NCBI GenBank assembly: GCA_013433145.1
Contig: CM024188.1
Span: forward strand, 9,290,345 to 9,354,344
Source: Ascaris suum
Lineage: Eukaryota > Nematoda > Chromadorea > Rhabditida > Ascarididae
Direction: 5' to 3'
DNA: 64,000 nucleotides
Shown: in pieces, positions 20,812 to 34,980 of the stretch
Layout of the letters: each line of letters starts with the position of its first letter
Numbering within the stretch: position 1 is the first letter of the stretch
Program-made: the position numbers and the translations under genes
Notes under the pieces: generated by a model
What the model was told of the DNA's origin: nothing
The model's database searches: none
What the model saw: the letters and a program-made list of their open reading frames with translations, nothing else

Positions 20812-23800
20812 AGGCAGAAATCAACAGAACAGTGTAGGATCACGTCTTCTCATTATGACACTAGTGGGAGAGGGAGTGAAGCAAATAAGTTTTTTGTGAT
20901 TTTCTATATCTGTTAAAACGTGTTCCTGTATAGCCGAGGATACTGCTGATGTTTTGTTGATGTTTGTCTTCTTGGCAGTTCTTTGCTTACAAGAGGGCAG
21001 AGGATGATTAACGTGCTAGTGGCTTATACGCGAGTACAGTAACGCAACTAAGTCTTGTAACTATCGTCCGATAGGAGAGATGTGTGTGGGGGTCAGAGGT
21101 CAGTGAGCGCACACTTGCACAGTTGATTTTAACCACTAAGAGTCTATTAATTTTTAAAGAACTCGTAGGTTTGTATTCGCTTCCTGAGGCGTTTATGCAG
21201 CCAAAGAACACAGAAGCGACTTTTGCAGTCATCCCCAGGTATGTACTGCACTCACCTTTCTCAACTCCCCATTTGAATTAAGCCCAGGCGCTTGAGCCAC
21301 ATTCCTTTCTTCGGACAGTGATCTATGTGTGCACATTGGTGCGTAGGTGCATCGTCGGCAAATTCTTATCATTGTTTTTCTGTTTACTGCATTTGAGCAA
21401 GAGAAAAGTTGGTGTATCAGTGATAAAAGGCGCGAAAATTTTTGAGCATTCTTATTGAATTTTCTCGAGAATGCTAGCAATTCTAAAGGAAAACTCAAGG
21501 CCGCTTCTCGGGAGGACTGCGCGATTTCTGCTCACATCGCTGCTTATGTCGCTATGATGTCCATTTTTTCATGTTCTTTTTTTTTGTTTACAAATAATCG
21601 AATATTATCCCTGCGGCAAAGGATGCATCTTTTACAAAGCACTTTACAATTTCGCTGTATGTCTACCACGTTTCTTTTAGAATATTTCCGTTTGGAAAAT
21701 ATAAACCCTCCTTCCTTATTATTTACTCGCAACCATGCTACATTAAATATGTCATAACAGTAAACCAACTTTTTTCCTACTGCTCCAGTAAACCAACTTC
21801 GCCCTTCTAGGAAATTTCCCGCTCACGGATCCCATTAATACCAACTGTTGTTATATGCAGTTTCTTCGTGTACGTATACCCGTAGATCATTTTTTGTTTG
21901 AGAGAGTCCCTTTTCTGTTTGTTTTGATGGAGAACATATTGCGTGTACTAGATGGAGCGAAATTTTTGAGAGTGGTGCACATCTTGGAAAGACGTCCAAG
22001 CATTCGATGGCTGAATGGATGGAGAGACAAAATAGGCCGCATTCATTCGTATCGGTGCATGGATTTGTAAAGGCTTTAGGGTGTTGCCATATCTGTCCGT
22101 GTTCATTTATGTCTCTGTCAATTCTGGAACTCCAATCTTGCACCATCTAAAACTACAGTTCAAATTGTGGCTTGGATAATCATACGTCTTCTTAGCCCTC
22201 TTGGATGAACTCGACCCAAGGATTCGAAAGAATTGCACGCACCTAAAAATACGCACATGCGAACTTATTTCGCACCTAGTGGGGTGGCAAAAGACATCGA
22301 AACAAATTTGTCGCAATTTTTAAATGATCATTCAATTCGCTCAAAAGTGAATGCATTGTTGGCGATGTTTTATTATTTGTTTTCAGGTTCTGAAATTTCT
22401 GCTTTTGAACTTTCCTCACAAATCTCCAAAAATTAATGAAGGAGGTGATCGGCCGCGGGAAAACTGAACGTATTTTGCAGCTGCCAAACTTTATCGTCGT
22501 TGATTTTGTGCCTTGTAGGTTGAACCTACCAACAGACAAACGCGGGCGCACATAGATGATATTGCCATTAAGGCCCTTTTGCGAAAATTCCCCTTTCCAT
22601 CAAGTTCGTTGTGCAAGCTGTGCTTCCTAAGACGCCACATCACCTAGCGTTCGTAATTGTTTTTTATGCTGTGTGAAGCGGTTGTTGTGGTGGTAGGACG
22701 CGAAACCCCGTGTCGTGCTGGCTTCCGAGGCACATATTCCCGTTTGCTGAATGTATCTTTTGTGAATTGTTGCGAAAGCGGGTTGTGTTAAGCCTGTGTA
22801 TGCATGTGTCGGTTATACAGTAGCATGTGCATCTTGCTGCTCGATAGCTGCACACAAATTTGTAGCAATCGGATCTGATGCTTGTTATTATCGCTGAACT
22901 GTGGGGTGGTTTCATTTGATCGCTCTTCGCCCTTCCCCTGAAATGAAGAGAGGACTTCTTGTGTGCTTCATGCGTTTTTTCTCGGTCCGTTTCGGCGGTT
23001 TCTCATACATTTCCGCGAGCATCCCATATTTTTTGCAATAAAAAAATAAGCATTTTGATTCTTCAGCCGATAGAACGGCTCCATTTCGCGGTTCTCTTGA
23101 GACTAGGGCTTTTGTCTACATTAGCGGTCACCTCTTCACTCTAGACCCATATTTCTATGATATTTTCGTATTGCATCGTAAGCAATCGCTGCGCATAGAT
23201 CCAAAACTCCCTTCCATATATTTTAGACTTTGTCTCATTCAATGATGTGGTCCATATATTTCAACAATCTCATTTCAACTTCTCTGACTATTTCATTTCC
23301 GCAATAAGTTCTGATCAGATATGCATATCTCTCATCTCCTCGTCTGGCATATTGGTCTTCCTAAAGTCAGGACATGGAAGGAGGGGAAAGTGCTTAGATG
23401 GCGCCAAGCCTTACAACACTACAGGTTCTTGGATATGAGGATAACTCTAATGACTGTTTCGTAAAATGCATTTGTGATGAGGAGGCATTTTTCACCTTGG
23501 AGGGGGACTGCTAAGATGACTGTCATATTAAGAAAATGCCTAAAGCGATTTTTTTTTTTGAAAGCGCGGAAGTTCTTCAACACATTTAGCATGTTGGCGT
23601 TTGTTTGCTGTCAAAGATTGTTTCTGGCGTCATTATTTATACACCTCAGTCCACTCAAAAAACAACAATATTCTGCACCCTCGAGAGGCTAACCTGCATA
23701 TAACTACTGCAAATGGGACAGCAATGTGGACTTGACAATAAGACCTCGGTGAGGCAAGTATAAATTTTGCAGGTTTTTCAATAAGGATGACTCCAGAAAG

Positions 23801-26800
23801 CGAGCAGTTGCTGCATTTGAGAGTTCTTCGGTGTGCACATGCTCAATGGAAAGATATGTAAAAAGTGTTTTATGGAAACTGCACATGGACATACATAGAG
23901 ATTTTTATTCAGCAGTTGGGTACAACGAGTACGATAAAGAACCATGGGGGCGAGTGTCCACTGAAAGCCATGAGGGAGGCAGACGTTTTCGAAATGCCAC
24001 ATTGGAGGTCTCTTTCGAACAGCTTGTTGATTCTTACGGCTGTCTGCTTTAAATAAAATAATAAATTCGGACCGGTGACTTAATAAAAAACAATACGTTC
24101 GAGGAGTGGACGAGAGCGTTCGTGACGGACGTGACGACTGCGAATGCCCGACGTGGATGCTGTTGTTGCAGGGCATGCTTATACGTAACAAGACGCATTA
24201 ATGTGAACCCAAATGACAGGCAGTTAGTGGGTTAGCTTGCTAACGAGCTATTAACAACGTTGAATTCGTTTCTCGACCACATACATTTCACAATGCGTCT
24301 CTTTTGAAACAACCTTGCAAACTTGTCTCGCTCGCTTGACACTGGCTTTTGATGGAGAAAACTGCGTATGGTGTAATGTTTGTCTCGTCACGCCTATGAA
24401 CTTTTTCTCCTTCTAGTTCCGTGTTCTTTAATCCCATCCACAACAAATGTTGAGAAACTGATATGCACAGAAAATTTGCCGTTTTCTAACTCTCCATTCA
24501 TGCTTGAAAAAATTCTCCGCACGTACCGCTGTGAGATAACTTGTGTTCCTCTACTAATTATTATGTACGCATGCTCCTTGCTCAGTCGTTGTCATGATAA
24601 AGACGTGGCTTCTTATTCAACATTGTCGACTAGGCCACGCTTCAAAAGTTGATCGTTCAAGGTTCAACACATCGCAGGATTTGAGGTTCACGTTAAGCTG
24701 GGACGCAAAAAGCTTCTTAGAATAAAAAAACCTAGGCTCCCAAAAGTGCAATTTTGCACTCCTCACGTCTGATAGTGTCCATCTATAAAGTTGATGATGA
24801 TGCAAAAACTTGAAACTGGGTCCATCCTTAATGGTGCCAAAACATTATTTTCGAGCCTTCGTAATCGGGAGCTCCTACTAGTTTGACAAAGTTTCTGTCA
24901 TGTAATCCTTGCAGCTGTTCTAGTTACCTGCCATTTGTTTCCTAAACGCGGAGCGTAATAAGCATTTATTGGGGGTCATGAGAGGTGAAAGTTTTTGAGG
25001 GTCACTAAACTGTAAAGTGTGATTGTTTGCGCATCAACAAAAGGGTAATTGGACGGAGTTTAATATGTAACCCAACAGCACAAACAACCTGCCACCAAAA
25101 CTCTTTCTTGTGGTTTTGATGAAGTGGGCATTTTCGGAAAAATGACGCGAAATTGGCAAAAATTGGTGCAGAAAATGAACCAAAACACAAAACTCACAGT
25201 ATTTGCGATCTTCGAGGAAGTTTTGAACGTTTGTTCTACGTTCAGCATTTTTGAGATGTTAGTCGCTGCGATAAATGTATGCACCGTAAACTGATATCGA
25301 CTTGCTCTATCTTCTATGTGATTTATCTGCCTATAAGTGAGTGTTATTATTATTTGATGTTGTCGATGAGGTTTGACTTTTTTTATTCTGTGTGAGTGCC
25401 TCTCGGAGTAGTTTATCTTCGTCACTCATTTTCGAACAATTATCGGGCTCATTTCTATTACTTTTTATATTGAGCCATTGCCTTCTTTGGTTTCTTTGGG
25501 ACGAGTTTGTTGCTTTAGCAATTTATGCATAGAGACGAGGGGTATTTTCTGCTATGTTTTACTCTTTGTAGTGATGTATTGCTGAAAGTAAATGTTATTT
25601 TGTGAGTTCTTAGGAAGACGATTTTTTCTGACACTGTTCCCATTGTGCGAACGACAATTCGGTCTACAAAGGTGTGGAGAATTTAGTTGTTTTTTGTTAA
25701 AAGTGCGCGAAAGCGTTTAAAGGACAGTACAAATTGTTCTCGAAAATATTTGTTAATTTGAAAGGTTTTTCTGAGGATGCATAACTATCAACAAGCAAAG
25801 AAAATTGCGAGACGCTATTGTTTTGCTCATGATGTACCGAAGGCAGAATAGCTCAAAGAGCGTGAAAATCAGCGCTTTAAGCTTTGGTGTTAAGAACGCA
25901 TCACTCAGGCGTGTCCTTTCTGTTTTTCACCATCTTTTGGCTAGTGATGATGAGTTTCCAGTAATATGACTAAATAATTTTAGGGGTAGAGTGCTTCCTC
26001 AATAGCCAAACTAATGACCTCCATAAAAAGCTTTCTCTCAGCTCATCCACTGGTAAAAGGAGTACTTCGCTTTGTGTGATGCGTATGTGAAGAAGTATTA
26101 ACATCATCAGCAACGCTCTTTTTTTCCTATGCAGTAATAATATGAGCTTTTGGATCGCTTCTAGTACATGATGCATTTCTGCACTTGCAGGCCGTGGGTT
26201 TCTAGTGTGCACAATTTTCAAAAACCTGCGTGCGGAAAGCCCGAGGAAAGCGAAAGGGTGGGAGGAGTGAGAACATGCGGAAAACAAAGCTTTAAGTTGC
26301 TCATGAGTTTTACAACGAACATGTGTTAGAAACAGAAGAAGAAGAAGAAGAGAAGGGAGAAGGCGAATGACGACATATATTCCAGGAAAATTAGTAACGA
26401 GGATTCGTTCACGAGGGTACTAATTTTTCATTGCTAACGTGTTCCGCCGTCTCAACGTTTCTAGCAAGTTTCCAAGTGAAGTATGCCGTGGCAAATAACG
26501 ATTTCACTGTTCCATTTCAACACGAGGGTTATTTTCGCGGAATGGGTGGGTTATAGGTTTGTTGAGGCTTGTACGGTCTGTGCTAAAGATAAACTTGTTA
26601 CGAAAACTTGAATAAGAAAAGGATTCGCATTTGCACTTTTGATGAATTTTTTCAGCGTTGACGTGTCTTGCTGTTCCTTCCTAGTTTATCCTTGTAAACC
26701 ACACCATGGAGGCTTTGTATCTTCATGTGTGTAGGTCCTGTCCGTTTGCCTTGTAGTTTCTACATGGAACAACTAGAACTAAAGTTGCGAGATTTGGTGG

Positions 26801-28338
26801 GCACATATACACCATTTATAAGCCTACAGTCCTCTTGGGCACTTTAAACTTCCTGAAAATTTGCATGCGCATGGGTACTTGCAATCGCTTCAGTGGCGAC
26901 GCATGTGCGAAAAACTTCGCCAAAAATTTAGTGCATTGTCCTTCATATTTCATTATTTATTCGCAGTTTATGAAACCGCTTGTTTTGTTTGAAAAACGCG
27001 TATCATGCCAGCCCAATTGACATTCATTTGGCGTAGTTGCGCAGTACTGTAATTTTGAGGTGTAACTTTCAGAAATGAAGTTCCTATTTTTATTGCACTG
27101 CTAATGTGGATTTTTGCGGAATTTTTTGCAGAAACAGGATGGAGAAGGAGCGACGATCGTGTCGATTATTGAATCTCAAAATATTAAACAGCCACACAAG
27201 TTTGAGTTTTGGTTTTTGGGAGGCCACGTCAAAACCTTTTTTTTCGCTGGTTTTTGAGAACATAAAATGCGCCTCCTTTTTGCCAGATCTGAATATATCT
27301 CTCTGTCCTTTTGCTTGTTTATATTTTCGATATTTTTGAATGATGAGCTGCTGCAAAGGTGCAGCCATGAAATTTGCCTGTTTGGCTTACATTGTAGAGT
27401 GACCTCTTGTGCCCGATTTCGGTTTCGCTGATCGCTTCCATGCACTGGGGCTTGCTTTGAAACTTGATTACTTAATCGCTACTCTGAAAGCGATTGAGTG
27501 CAATGATGAATAAAATCTTTAATTGACGATTTTTTTATGGTTTGGTTCTACATGAACATGTTTAGAATCTTTTTTTTAGACATTTGAATTATAGCTAGAG
27601 CGGAAATGAAATAAAGAAACTGGCGTGATAGACGCATTTTGTCGTTCTTCCAGTATTTGCAGAGTCAAGCTGCTCGACTCTACAAATACTCAATGATGCA
27701 TTTCAATGCATCAATCTCTTGCTTATATTATCTAAAGACTAAACACCTAGCAATGTCTTTTCCTACAAAATTGGGCGCTTCCTCAAATCCTCAACCAAGT
27801 GCTCGGTCTTGGGCCGTCCTGGATTGATTATAAATTTAAAAAAAGAATATTTGCAAAGTTCCCGGCTCGTTTAAGTATCGGTAACTGCTTTATCGAACGA
27901 CGAGTTGTAACCAGGCCGAAAATGAAGTTCTATGAAGTTTTCAGTTTTATCTGCTAAATTTCTGTGCAGTCGTTTCACTGTATTTCAAGCTTTAGTTGTT
28001 GGCGGACATACTGACACTCTCATTGACACGTTCATGCGGAGGTCGCTACCTGATGTTGCCATTAGGCGCTTTCGCAAAAAACTTTCAAAACTTACAAAAG
28101 CAATGGCAGGCGTTTTAGAGTTTTTCTTGCAAAAAACTATAAGCATGTTTTACTGTAAACCTGGTCGTTTTACGTTCATTTCAGAAGGCCTACATTCAGG
28201 CTTTTTTTATTTCAATTTTATGGTTTTATGGTCTCTAGCTGGTCTACGAAAAGTGAATTAGCTTAAGGTTTCAGAGTAAAGCTGGCACGATGACGAGGAG
28301 AGAGCGATCAGGAGTGATATTTGAAAAGAGTGGGATGT
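20812..28338. other. Gene-poor stretch, no gene recognised
   Basis: Overlapping open frames of 60-137 codons on both strands (the longest at 23778-24191, minus) contain no family motifs. Small items seen are the 16-bp near-palindrome at 24745-24760 (AGTGCAA around TT), a short GAA run at 26335-26352, and a 41-codon frame after a consensus acceptor at 27132-27257, discussed in the findings. Confidence 0.55.
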
Positions 28339-28410
28339 CTTCTTCCTTCTCTCACATCCTCCCTATAGATGCCTCAGCATCTATAGGGAGGATGTGAGAA
28401 AGGGAAGAAG
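28339..28410 (+). repeat. Near-perfect 34-bp inverted repeat with a 4-base loop
   Basis: The left arm 28339-28372 and right arm 28377-28410 are complementary at 32 of 34 positions; the loop is CTCA. As plus-strand RNA one of the two mismatches becomes a G-U pair. The arms are pyrimidine-rich (left) and purine-rich (right). It is the strongest inverted repeat I found in the window. It may be a transposon footprint, a folded RNA or a recombination-prone palindrome. Confidence 0.95.
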
Positions 28411-29493
28411 TTTTCCTCCTGTAATTTCCGCTCGAACCAATGGCAAGAATTTCGGCTTTACACGTTGAACTTTGTCCCTATGTTTGCTTGTGCTGGAACA
28501 GGACTATAAAGAATGCGTTATTAGCCTATGGAACAATTAGCAGAGTTTTAAATAAAAGGATCTTCTGCCCACTGTGACCTTCGACATCAACTAAAAGTTT
28601 CGCTTGATCGACGATTTTTTCGACCAAAACTATCTAACTCAGGTGGTTGGTTGGGACGAGAGAGCACCTAAACATCTGTGCTTGTATGGACCGTCCGGAA
28701 TATGCTGGCTGTAGACTAATTTAAGCGTTGATAGGTTTTATTTTTTCGAAGATTCGACACACCTATCGCTTATGGAAGCAAAAGATCTTTGGCGTTCGCA
28801 CCGCAGACATTTTCACGAAGGTGCGGAAAGGGTGGGGTGTTTAGAACGGGGAAGGTGGAGTTAAGTGCCATGCTAGAATAGTAAAACCTTTTCCAGTTCC
28901 CACCTCTAGGTGAATGCCGACCGCAAATTGTTGCAACCGATTTTTTCGTTGCTACGCAGCACTGAGCCGACCACCGCTCGAAGCTTGAAATGAGTCGAGA
29001 ATTCTTGTTCCACCGGCGGTCAGGCCAGGGCTGGCAGTCATAAATAGCACGCTCACATCGAAACGCTATGATTTTAGTTGTTTATATAATTGCTTGAGAG
29101 GGGGACAACAAAATTTTGGGATTGATCGATATACTATATCTTTGAAATTTTCCATTTTTTTCCAATGTCGCAGAAAGACTTTCTGATTTCTGCTCTTATT
29201 CGTGCCCAAAGTGATGCGGACTGCACAAGACATTTCCAGTAAGAAAAGGTCATTTCTCCCCCACTCTCTTTCTAAGTGGAGAAGAGACGCTTCTGGAAAC
29301 TATACCACCCTCTTTGTGGGGGAGCATGAAGAGTCGACGAGATATCTCCAGAAGGGCGAAAAACTTTCGAAGGAGAGCAAGCAGTACTCAAAGTAAGAAA
29401 AAAGCAAAAGATTGTGAAGAGAAAGTGGATCCCTTTCAGGTCAAAAAATTGAGATTCAAGGGAATCACAGCCCCGTCAACTTCCAATGACCCA
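28411..29493. other. No gene recognised
   Basis: Plus-strand frames at 29202-29526 are Lys/Arg/Ser-rich because the DNA is purine-rich, with two overlapping registers both open. No motif was seen. Confidence 0.5.
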
Positions 29494-29547
29494 GCTCGAA
29501 TTCCTCTGCATATAAATATGTTTTAGCATTCAGAGGCCAATTCGAGC
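29494..29547 (+). repeat. Hairpin with 15-bp stem and 22-base loop
   Basis: GCTCGAATTCCTCTG (29494-29508) pairs with CAGAGGCCAATTCGAGC (29531-29547), leaving a two-base bulge. Total length 54 bases. The size is near the lower limit for a microRNA precursor, but the paired length is short of the usual 22 or more. Confidence 0.7.
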
Positions 29548-30499
29548 CAACAGAGGAGAGGCTGATCCTCCAGCCCTATCTCAACTAGACAGTTATATGT
29601 GTGGAGCCTACTAGGAGTCTATGTGATGCGTATAACCATGCACGGAAGGAGGTTAAAAATTCTCCCGCTGTGAATGCGCGTCGAATATGGATGTGCTTGG
29701 GTGCCAAGTGTGAAATAACTCTTGCTAATATAAGAGTGCAGCTGCTGCCAGTAGCTGACTAAAGTGCAGTCTTGATGAACTTTACAAGCGAAATGTTGAG
29801 GAAGGCAGGTGCTGAGCCACATCACTTTATAGTGATCATAACAGCAGTCGAACAGGACAATTAGAGTTCCACATTAGGTGAGAAGGTAGTAGATCACTAA
29901 CTAGGTAAGCAAGGAAAAGTTCGCGTTCGTCGCTTCCCTTTTCGAATGGGTTTTTCTCGTTTTGCCTCGTAATTGCCAATTCTCCAGTGTACGATTGGCG
30001 CTCATTGCATGCACTCTTTGCGTCAGTGTGCCGGCTATGGGTCCACTGTAATTAATCCATCTCGCCTATATATTTATTCCAGCCCATTCTTCTTTTTTAA
30101 TCGTTCTTGTGCCTTTTTCGATCTCTTCCTCTTTGCGCAAACCACGACGCTGAGCAGTCGACCACGCATCGCGCATCCTATGCTGCCACCACCACAGCTC
30201 TGTTAGCGTTTTATTTTCTCCACTCATCAGCGATCGTTTTTCGTTCGCCATCCTTTCATTGTCTTATATGCTGTCTATGCTTATAGTTATTTCTCGTTTC
30301 GACAGCGATTTCTGTTATTCACTTTGTATCATGTGCGAATAAGTATTCATCTTTGTGTTGGTGAGAAAGTTATTCTGAGATTCCATAGGTGGTTACCAAC
30401 GCTTGAATTGCACTTTCCGCCGCCAAATCAGGTAACTCTTTTCTCTGGTGATTATAAAGTCACCGATAAACTGGTCATCGCCGGACCGCGCTATTCTGC
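29548..30499. other. No gene recognised
   Basis: Short frames only. Nothing of note before the minisatellite. Confidence 0.5.
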
Positions 30500-30845
30500 G
30501 AGGATTATAACTTCCAAGTTATCACTTCACCATTTTGGCGTTACGAACTTATCATTAAAACGTTATTGATTCATTATAACCTATCAACTTGCCACATGGC
30601 TCTCACTAATTTATTATTTCGAGTCACTGTCTTGTCATTTTTGGCTCAGAAATTCATCCATTGTATCTATTAACTTATCTTTGACACGTTGCTCACTTAT
30701 CGTTTCAACGTTAATCACTTATCACTTCCACGTTATTCAGAGAGTCATTTGCACGTCATTCACTCAGCATTTCCACATCGTCTGCACATTAACTTATCAT
30801 TCAGACATTATTTTCGGAACGTTATTTATTTATTACTTGGTCGTT
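30500..30845 (+). repeat. Degenerate minisatellite, unit about 22 bp
   Basis: The pattern ACTTATCNNTTCNACGTTA recurs. The clearest neighbours, 30695-30716 and 30717-30738, are head to tail and match at 18 of 22 positions. Further diverged units follow at 30739-30761 and onward, and precede from about 30510. The repeating unit explains the open frame at 30681-30983. Confidence 0.7.
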
Positions 30846-33800
30846 ATCGTTATTAACTGTCGAATAGTCATTGAGAATTGCGATGGAAACTTCCGAAAGC
30901 AGCAGCAGTTTTCTTTGATGATGAATTGTTTAATAAGCTTTCGTTTGGTATTGGCGCCTTTTCGATGCAAAATTTACTGTTGAACACTGCTGTCATTCAC
31001 ATAGGAGTTGGTTCAGATCGGAGACCTAGTCTCATGCACTTCACCTTCTAAAGGTGATGTGGAGTCGGAGGAGTACTGGAATTGGAAGCTGTCATAGTTT
31101 TCTTCATTTTTTTTTTTTTTTCAGAGCAGTGGTCTTTAATCAGGGTGAAAGAATTTCTCAGGCTTCCAAAGAATGAATTTCTGACTTTTCATTCACTTTT
31201 GTGAGAATTGTTGTGGCTTTGAGAGTTTCATTTCTTGTCAGTAGTTCACCTTCAATCAAACAATCGGTGCAAAACTGTGGGAAGAGACTTATGTACAGTT
31301 GAAGGGAGGTACTTTTACTCTTCTTATGTAGAGGTGCTTTTACTCTTCTCACTGCAGAGAAAACTTATTGAGATCGTTAACTTTTGAAAGGAGGACTGTA
31401 AATGAGGACGACAGTTTGTAATTTCGTTTTATGGTAATCACTCAGCAGCTTTGTTGAGAGCAATCTCGAGGTAAAATTGGCTTTTTTCTGCAGCAGGAAT
31501 GTTGTAGACATACGAAATAATTCTGTATTTTATAAACGGCGCCGCAACTGTGCGGCGTGCATCCCAGCGTGCACACCTGCTCATGTCTTGCAACTGGCAA
31601 CCTACCACTTGTAGCCGTGGCATTTTTATTGTTGTGTACAAAAATGGACACACTAAACTTCTGTTATGGCATATTTTGTGAGCATTTAACGAAGGAGGTT
31701 ATATCGCCATTTAGTGTTTACTAATTCTGCATATACAAATGCAATGCAAATTTCACTGAATGTAATTTAACGTCTTTGAGGGAAAACCAGACAGCGTATT
31801 TTCACCAACCCAATATTTTAAAGTTATTGCGCTAGAAATTATTGCATTATTAAGAAATGCCTCAGAAATTGTTCGAGAAACGTTTGTGACATCTAACTCG
31901 TGCAGAAAAGGTCAACTCAAAGAGGTTACCATCTGCAGGCAGTCGAATTTCCTTTTGGTGAACTGAATTGGGCGCAAGTGTTTTGAAACACCCACCTCTC
32001 GCTTGCTTTTTACCTGCTGTGAAGAGGCATCTTTACAATTTGGAAACAAAAAAACAGTGGATACGATTTGAAAAAAAAAAAGTGTGCTGTAGTCAACGGC
32101 AGGGGACAAGGGCGAGCCTAGTAGCAGGTTTAACGGATATCACAATTCTCCATGCCACCGAATGAACATCTATTTATATTGCAGCCCCTAAACCTTCGAT
32201 TGTCGCAGTGATCATTTCCACATTCTGCTCTCTTCACTTCAGTGTTCCGCTCATCATTTTACAGTTCATTTAGAATTGTTCATCGTTCCTCAAGTGGCAT
32301 CATTATGGCTTTTTACGTTTTACTACAGCTGACAGAAATGAGCGATGGTTGCGGCTGCATGCCCCCACATGACACGTGACGGTTTAATTTCCGGAACACA
32401 TCTCTAGTTAAAATGTGCGTGTACCGGAGCACTAATAAGCACTATTGCCTTTGAAGTACCTTGTTTGCACAGATGAGCACTTGGTGAGGTGCTGCTGCCT
32501 TTGATGGGAGTACATGCGGAACTGCGTTTCTGCGACACTAGTGAGGCTCCTTGTCATGTTAAGGTGGATGTGGAAAGTTTATAAAAATCTCCATCCGCTC
32601 AGAACAACTTTTATTTTTGGGGCGAGCTGGGAATAAAAAGGGCTAAGTCAAGTGAGGAAGATGAATATCCGATGTACTAATTGATTTCTAAGGTAGAAAG
32701 TTGCAAACACTGGGCGCATCGCGACACAGCTCTTTGCCATTATAGATAATCTACTTGTTAGACCACTTAGACCACCGTTTAGCTCGTTTGCTTCGGATGG
32801 AATCCATCAACCTTTTCAACACCTCTAAATAGGAAATGATCGTCGCTTATTCGTGCTCAATAAAACCACGGGGTGGATGATGGAATGTGCTCTTGAACCA
32901 TGGGCACTAAGGGGTGACTTGCGTGCATCTTTCGGACCATGCTGACTCATAGATAACTTTACTCGGGCACAGTTTACTAGTCCATGGTTAATATTTTCCA
33001 GACGTGCACGAATGCGTAGTTCTGTTCGCATCATGCTGAATTGCTCATTTCCGCAATAATGAGGTGCATAGGATCAGTGCCAAACTCATTGTGTACTCTC
33101 GCAGCAGTCAATCAATTTTTCATTCGCGTGCGTATTTTTAAATTCTTTTCAAAATGAATTATATTTTTAATGACTTCCGATTGCTGCTGTACCAACTAAT
33201 TAAAGAAATTCTTTCTTTAACTCAAGACCTGTCGATGTGTCATTCGCTTTGAACCGTACAATTGGGCATTTCGTCGATGTTTCTATTGTGTTCTGGATAG
33301 CTGTTGGAACACGTAAGGGGCAAATAATGCCCACATCTTTGTCGCGCCTTTTCATTTGCAAAAGAAAACGTATTAATGGACACGTCATTTGTAAAACAGA
33401 TCGATGACAAACCTTGCGCACCTGAGGTCTTCAGTAGTCAGCTTGCACGTGTTAAGGCGTCTGATGAAGTACGGGAAGAGGAGACAACGTGAAGACATTA
33501 AGTACAGCATGTAAATTATTTGCACAATTTTGAGTGCAAAGATATTGCTGGGGCAGTTGGCAATATGTTCGTTGATCTTAACCGTGCTTGCCTCCTTTTA
33601 TGACTGCAAACGACGACAGCAAGCTTTGACGAAAGAGTGCGTCAAACCAATTTATATGGCCGAAAGGAATATCTTTTTATCTTTTTGCCGAATGATTAAA
33701 TATAAAACGTTGATCGACGTTTTTGGAGTTTCATTTTGCCAAGATAGCTTTCAGCTCGCTCACTCTACAAAGGCTGTTCCCTAAGTTGTATAACTCTATT

Positions 33801-34980
33801 GTTTTGCTTTAGAAGTGCATATGGAAAAGAGCGAAAATACGAAGACATTTTGCCGTTGATTTGACAAAGCGGAGCTCCAATTTTGCTAACAGTTTTAAAA
33901 TATGGCCTCGCCGATTACTTTTCAGTATTTGAAAACGCTGTGCGTTGATGGGGTACGAAGTCAGTTGCTGAAAGTAGTCACTGTCTATTTCAACGACAGT
34001 GATGAAGGGCATTCATGGCATGAATTTTGTCAGCACAGCACCAAATATTTTTATCGATTCAGGATATGAGGTATGAGGTTGTGTTGTGATATGAGCACAT
34101 ATTCTCCTCATTTCAAGCTTCTAACCGAGCGCATCTACTAGGCCGTGCACGTTGATGCATTTTGAGCATCTGGTGCTCTTCCATTGAGTTTTGTTGCGTC
34201 CTCCGTTGTTTTGATTGCAATGCGTTCTTCCTCGTCGGGTTTTCTTTTGTGGCCGCCGTTCACTCGTTTACGTAGACGGACAAGCATAAATGCTCACTGT
34301 CAAATCTGCAGTTGTTGTCCTGAAATGTTCTGTCATTTGGAACCTACAATCTTCTGTATTATATAGACCACTAGCGTATCCACAACCGTGACATAATTTC
34401 TTCACTTTCTTCCGCGAAATACTGCATGAAATCGACTGCAACAAATCTCTTTCCTTATTCCTGCGCCAATTACGAACATGTCCTTGACTCCATGCTGGTT
34501 TTTCTATGCGTTCTCATTTTTCGTCCCATGCTTCCATTCCCTTTTTATTCATTAAAAGTCAATAATCCTAACTGTACTCTATACAAATATTCGCAAACAC
34601 TTGCGAGTTTTTGCGAAAGAAGTCAAGATAATGCTGCGTTGTTCTTTTGAGAATGATATTAGATCGAGCCTGACTTAAAAATACAAAAACACTTGTTTTC
34701 CTTCAAGCTGCCTCTAGATAGTCACATTAGCTCCATAAGCGCGTCGCTGTTCACTCACTAGCTCCTTTCTTCCTCTTTTCTCTTCTTCCTGTCTCTCCGC
34801 TCGTTCTCCCCAACCCTTCGGGGAATCGCCTATGGCACTGTTCGGGAACTGTAAGCTGGCCAAGGAGAGAGCAAAAGTGAGTGGTGCACTCAATATTGGT
34901 GGGGGATGAGGGGAGGTGAGAGGCAATATTTTGAACGATTTGGGATTGTGCAGGAGTTAATGATGTGTGACAATGAGTGA
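30846..34980. other. No gene recognised
   Basis: A T14 run lies near 31110. Frames of 60-84 codons on both strands carry no motifs. A polypyrimidine stretch near 34760-34810 begins the region where a long minus-strand frame appears. Confidence 0.55.

Noticed and set aside
21229..22551. Many overlapping 60-100 codon frames on both strands
   Set aside because: Frames occur in several registers with no motif, as expected for non-coding DNA with few stops by chance.
29112..29122. AAAATTTTGGG as an Sm site of a small nuclear or spliced-leader RNA
   Set aside because: No leader with a GT donor upstream and no stable terminal stem downstream.
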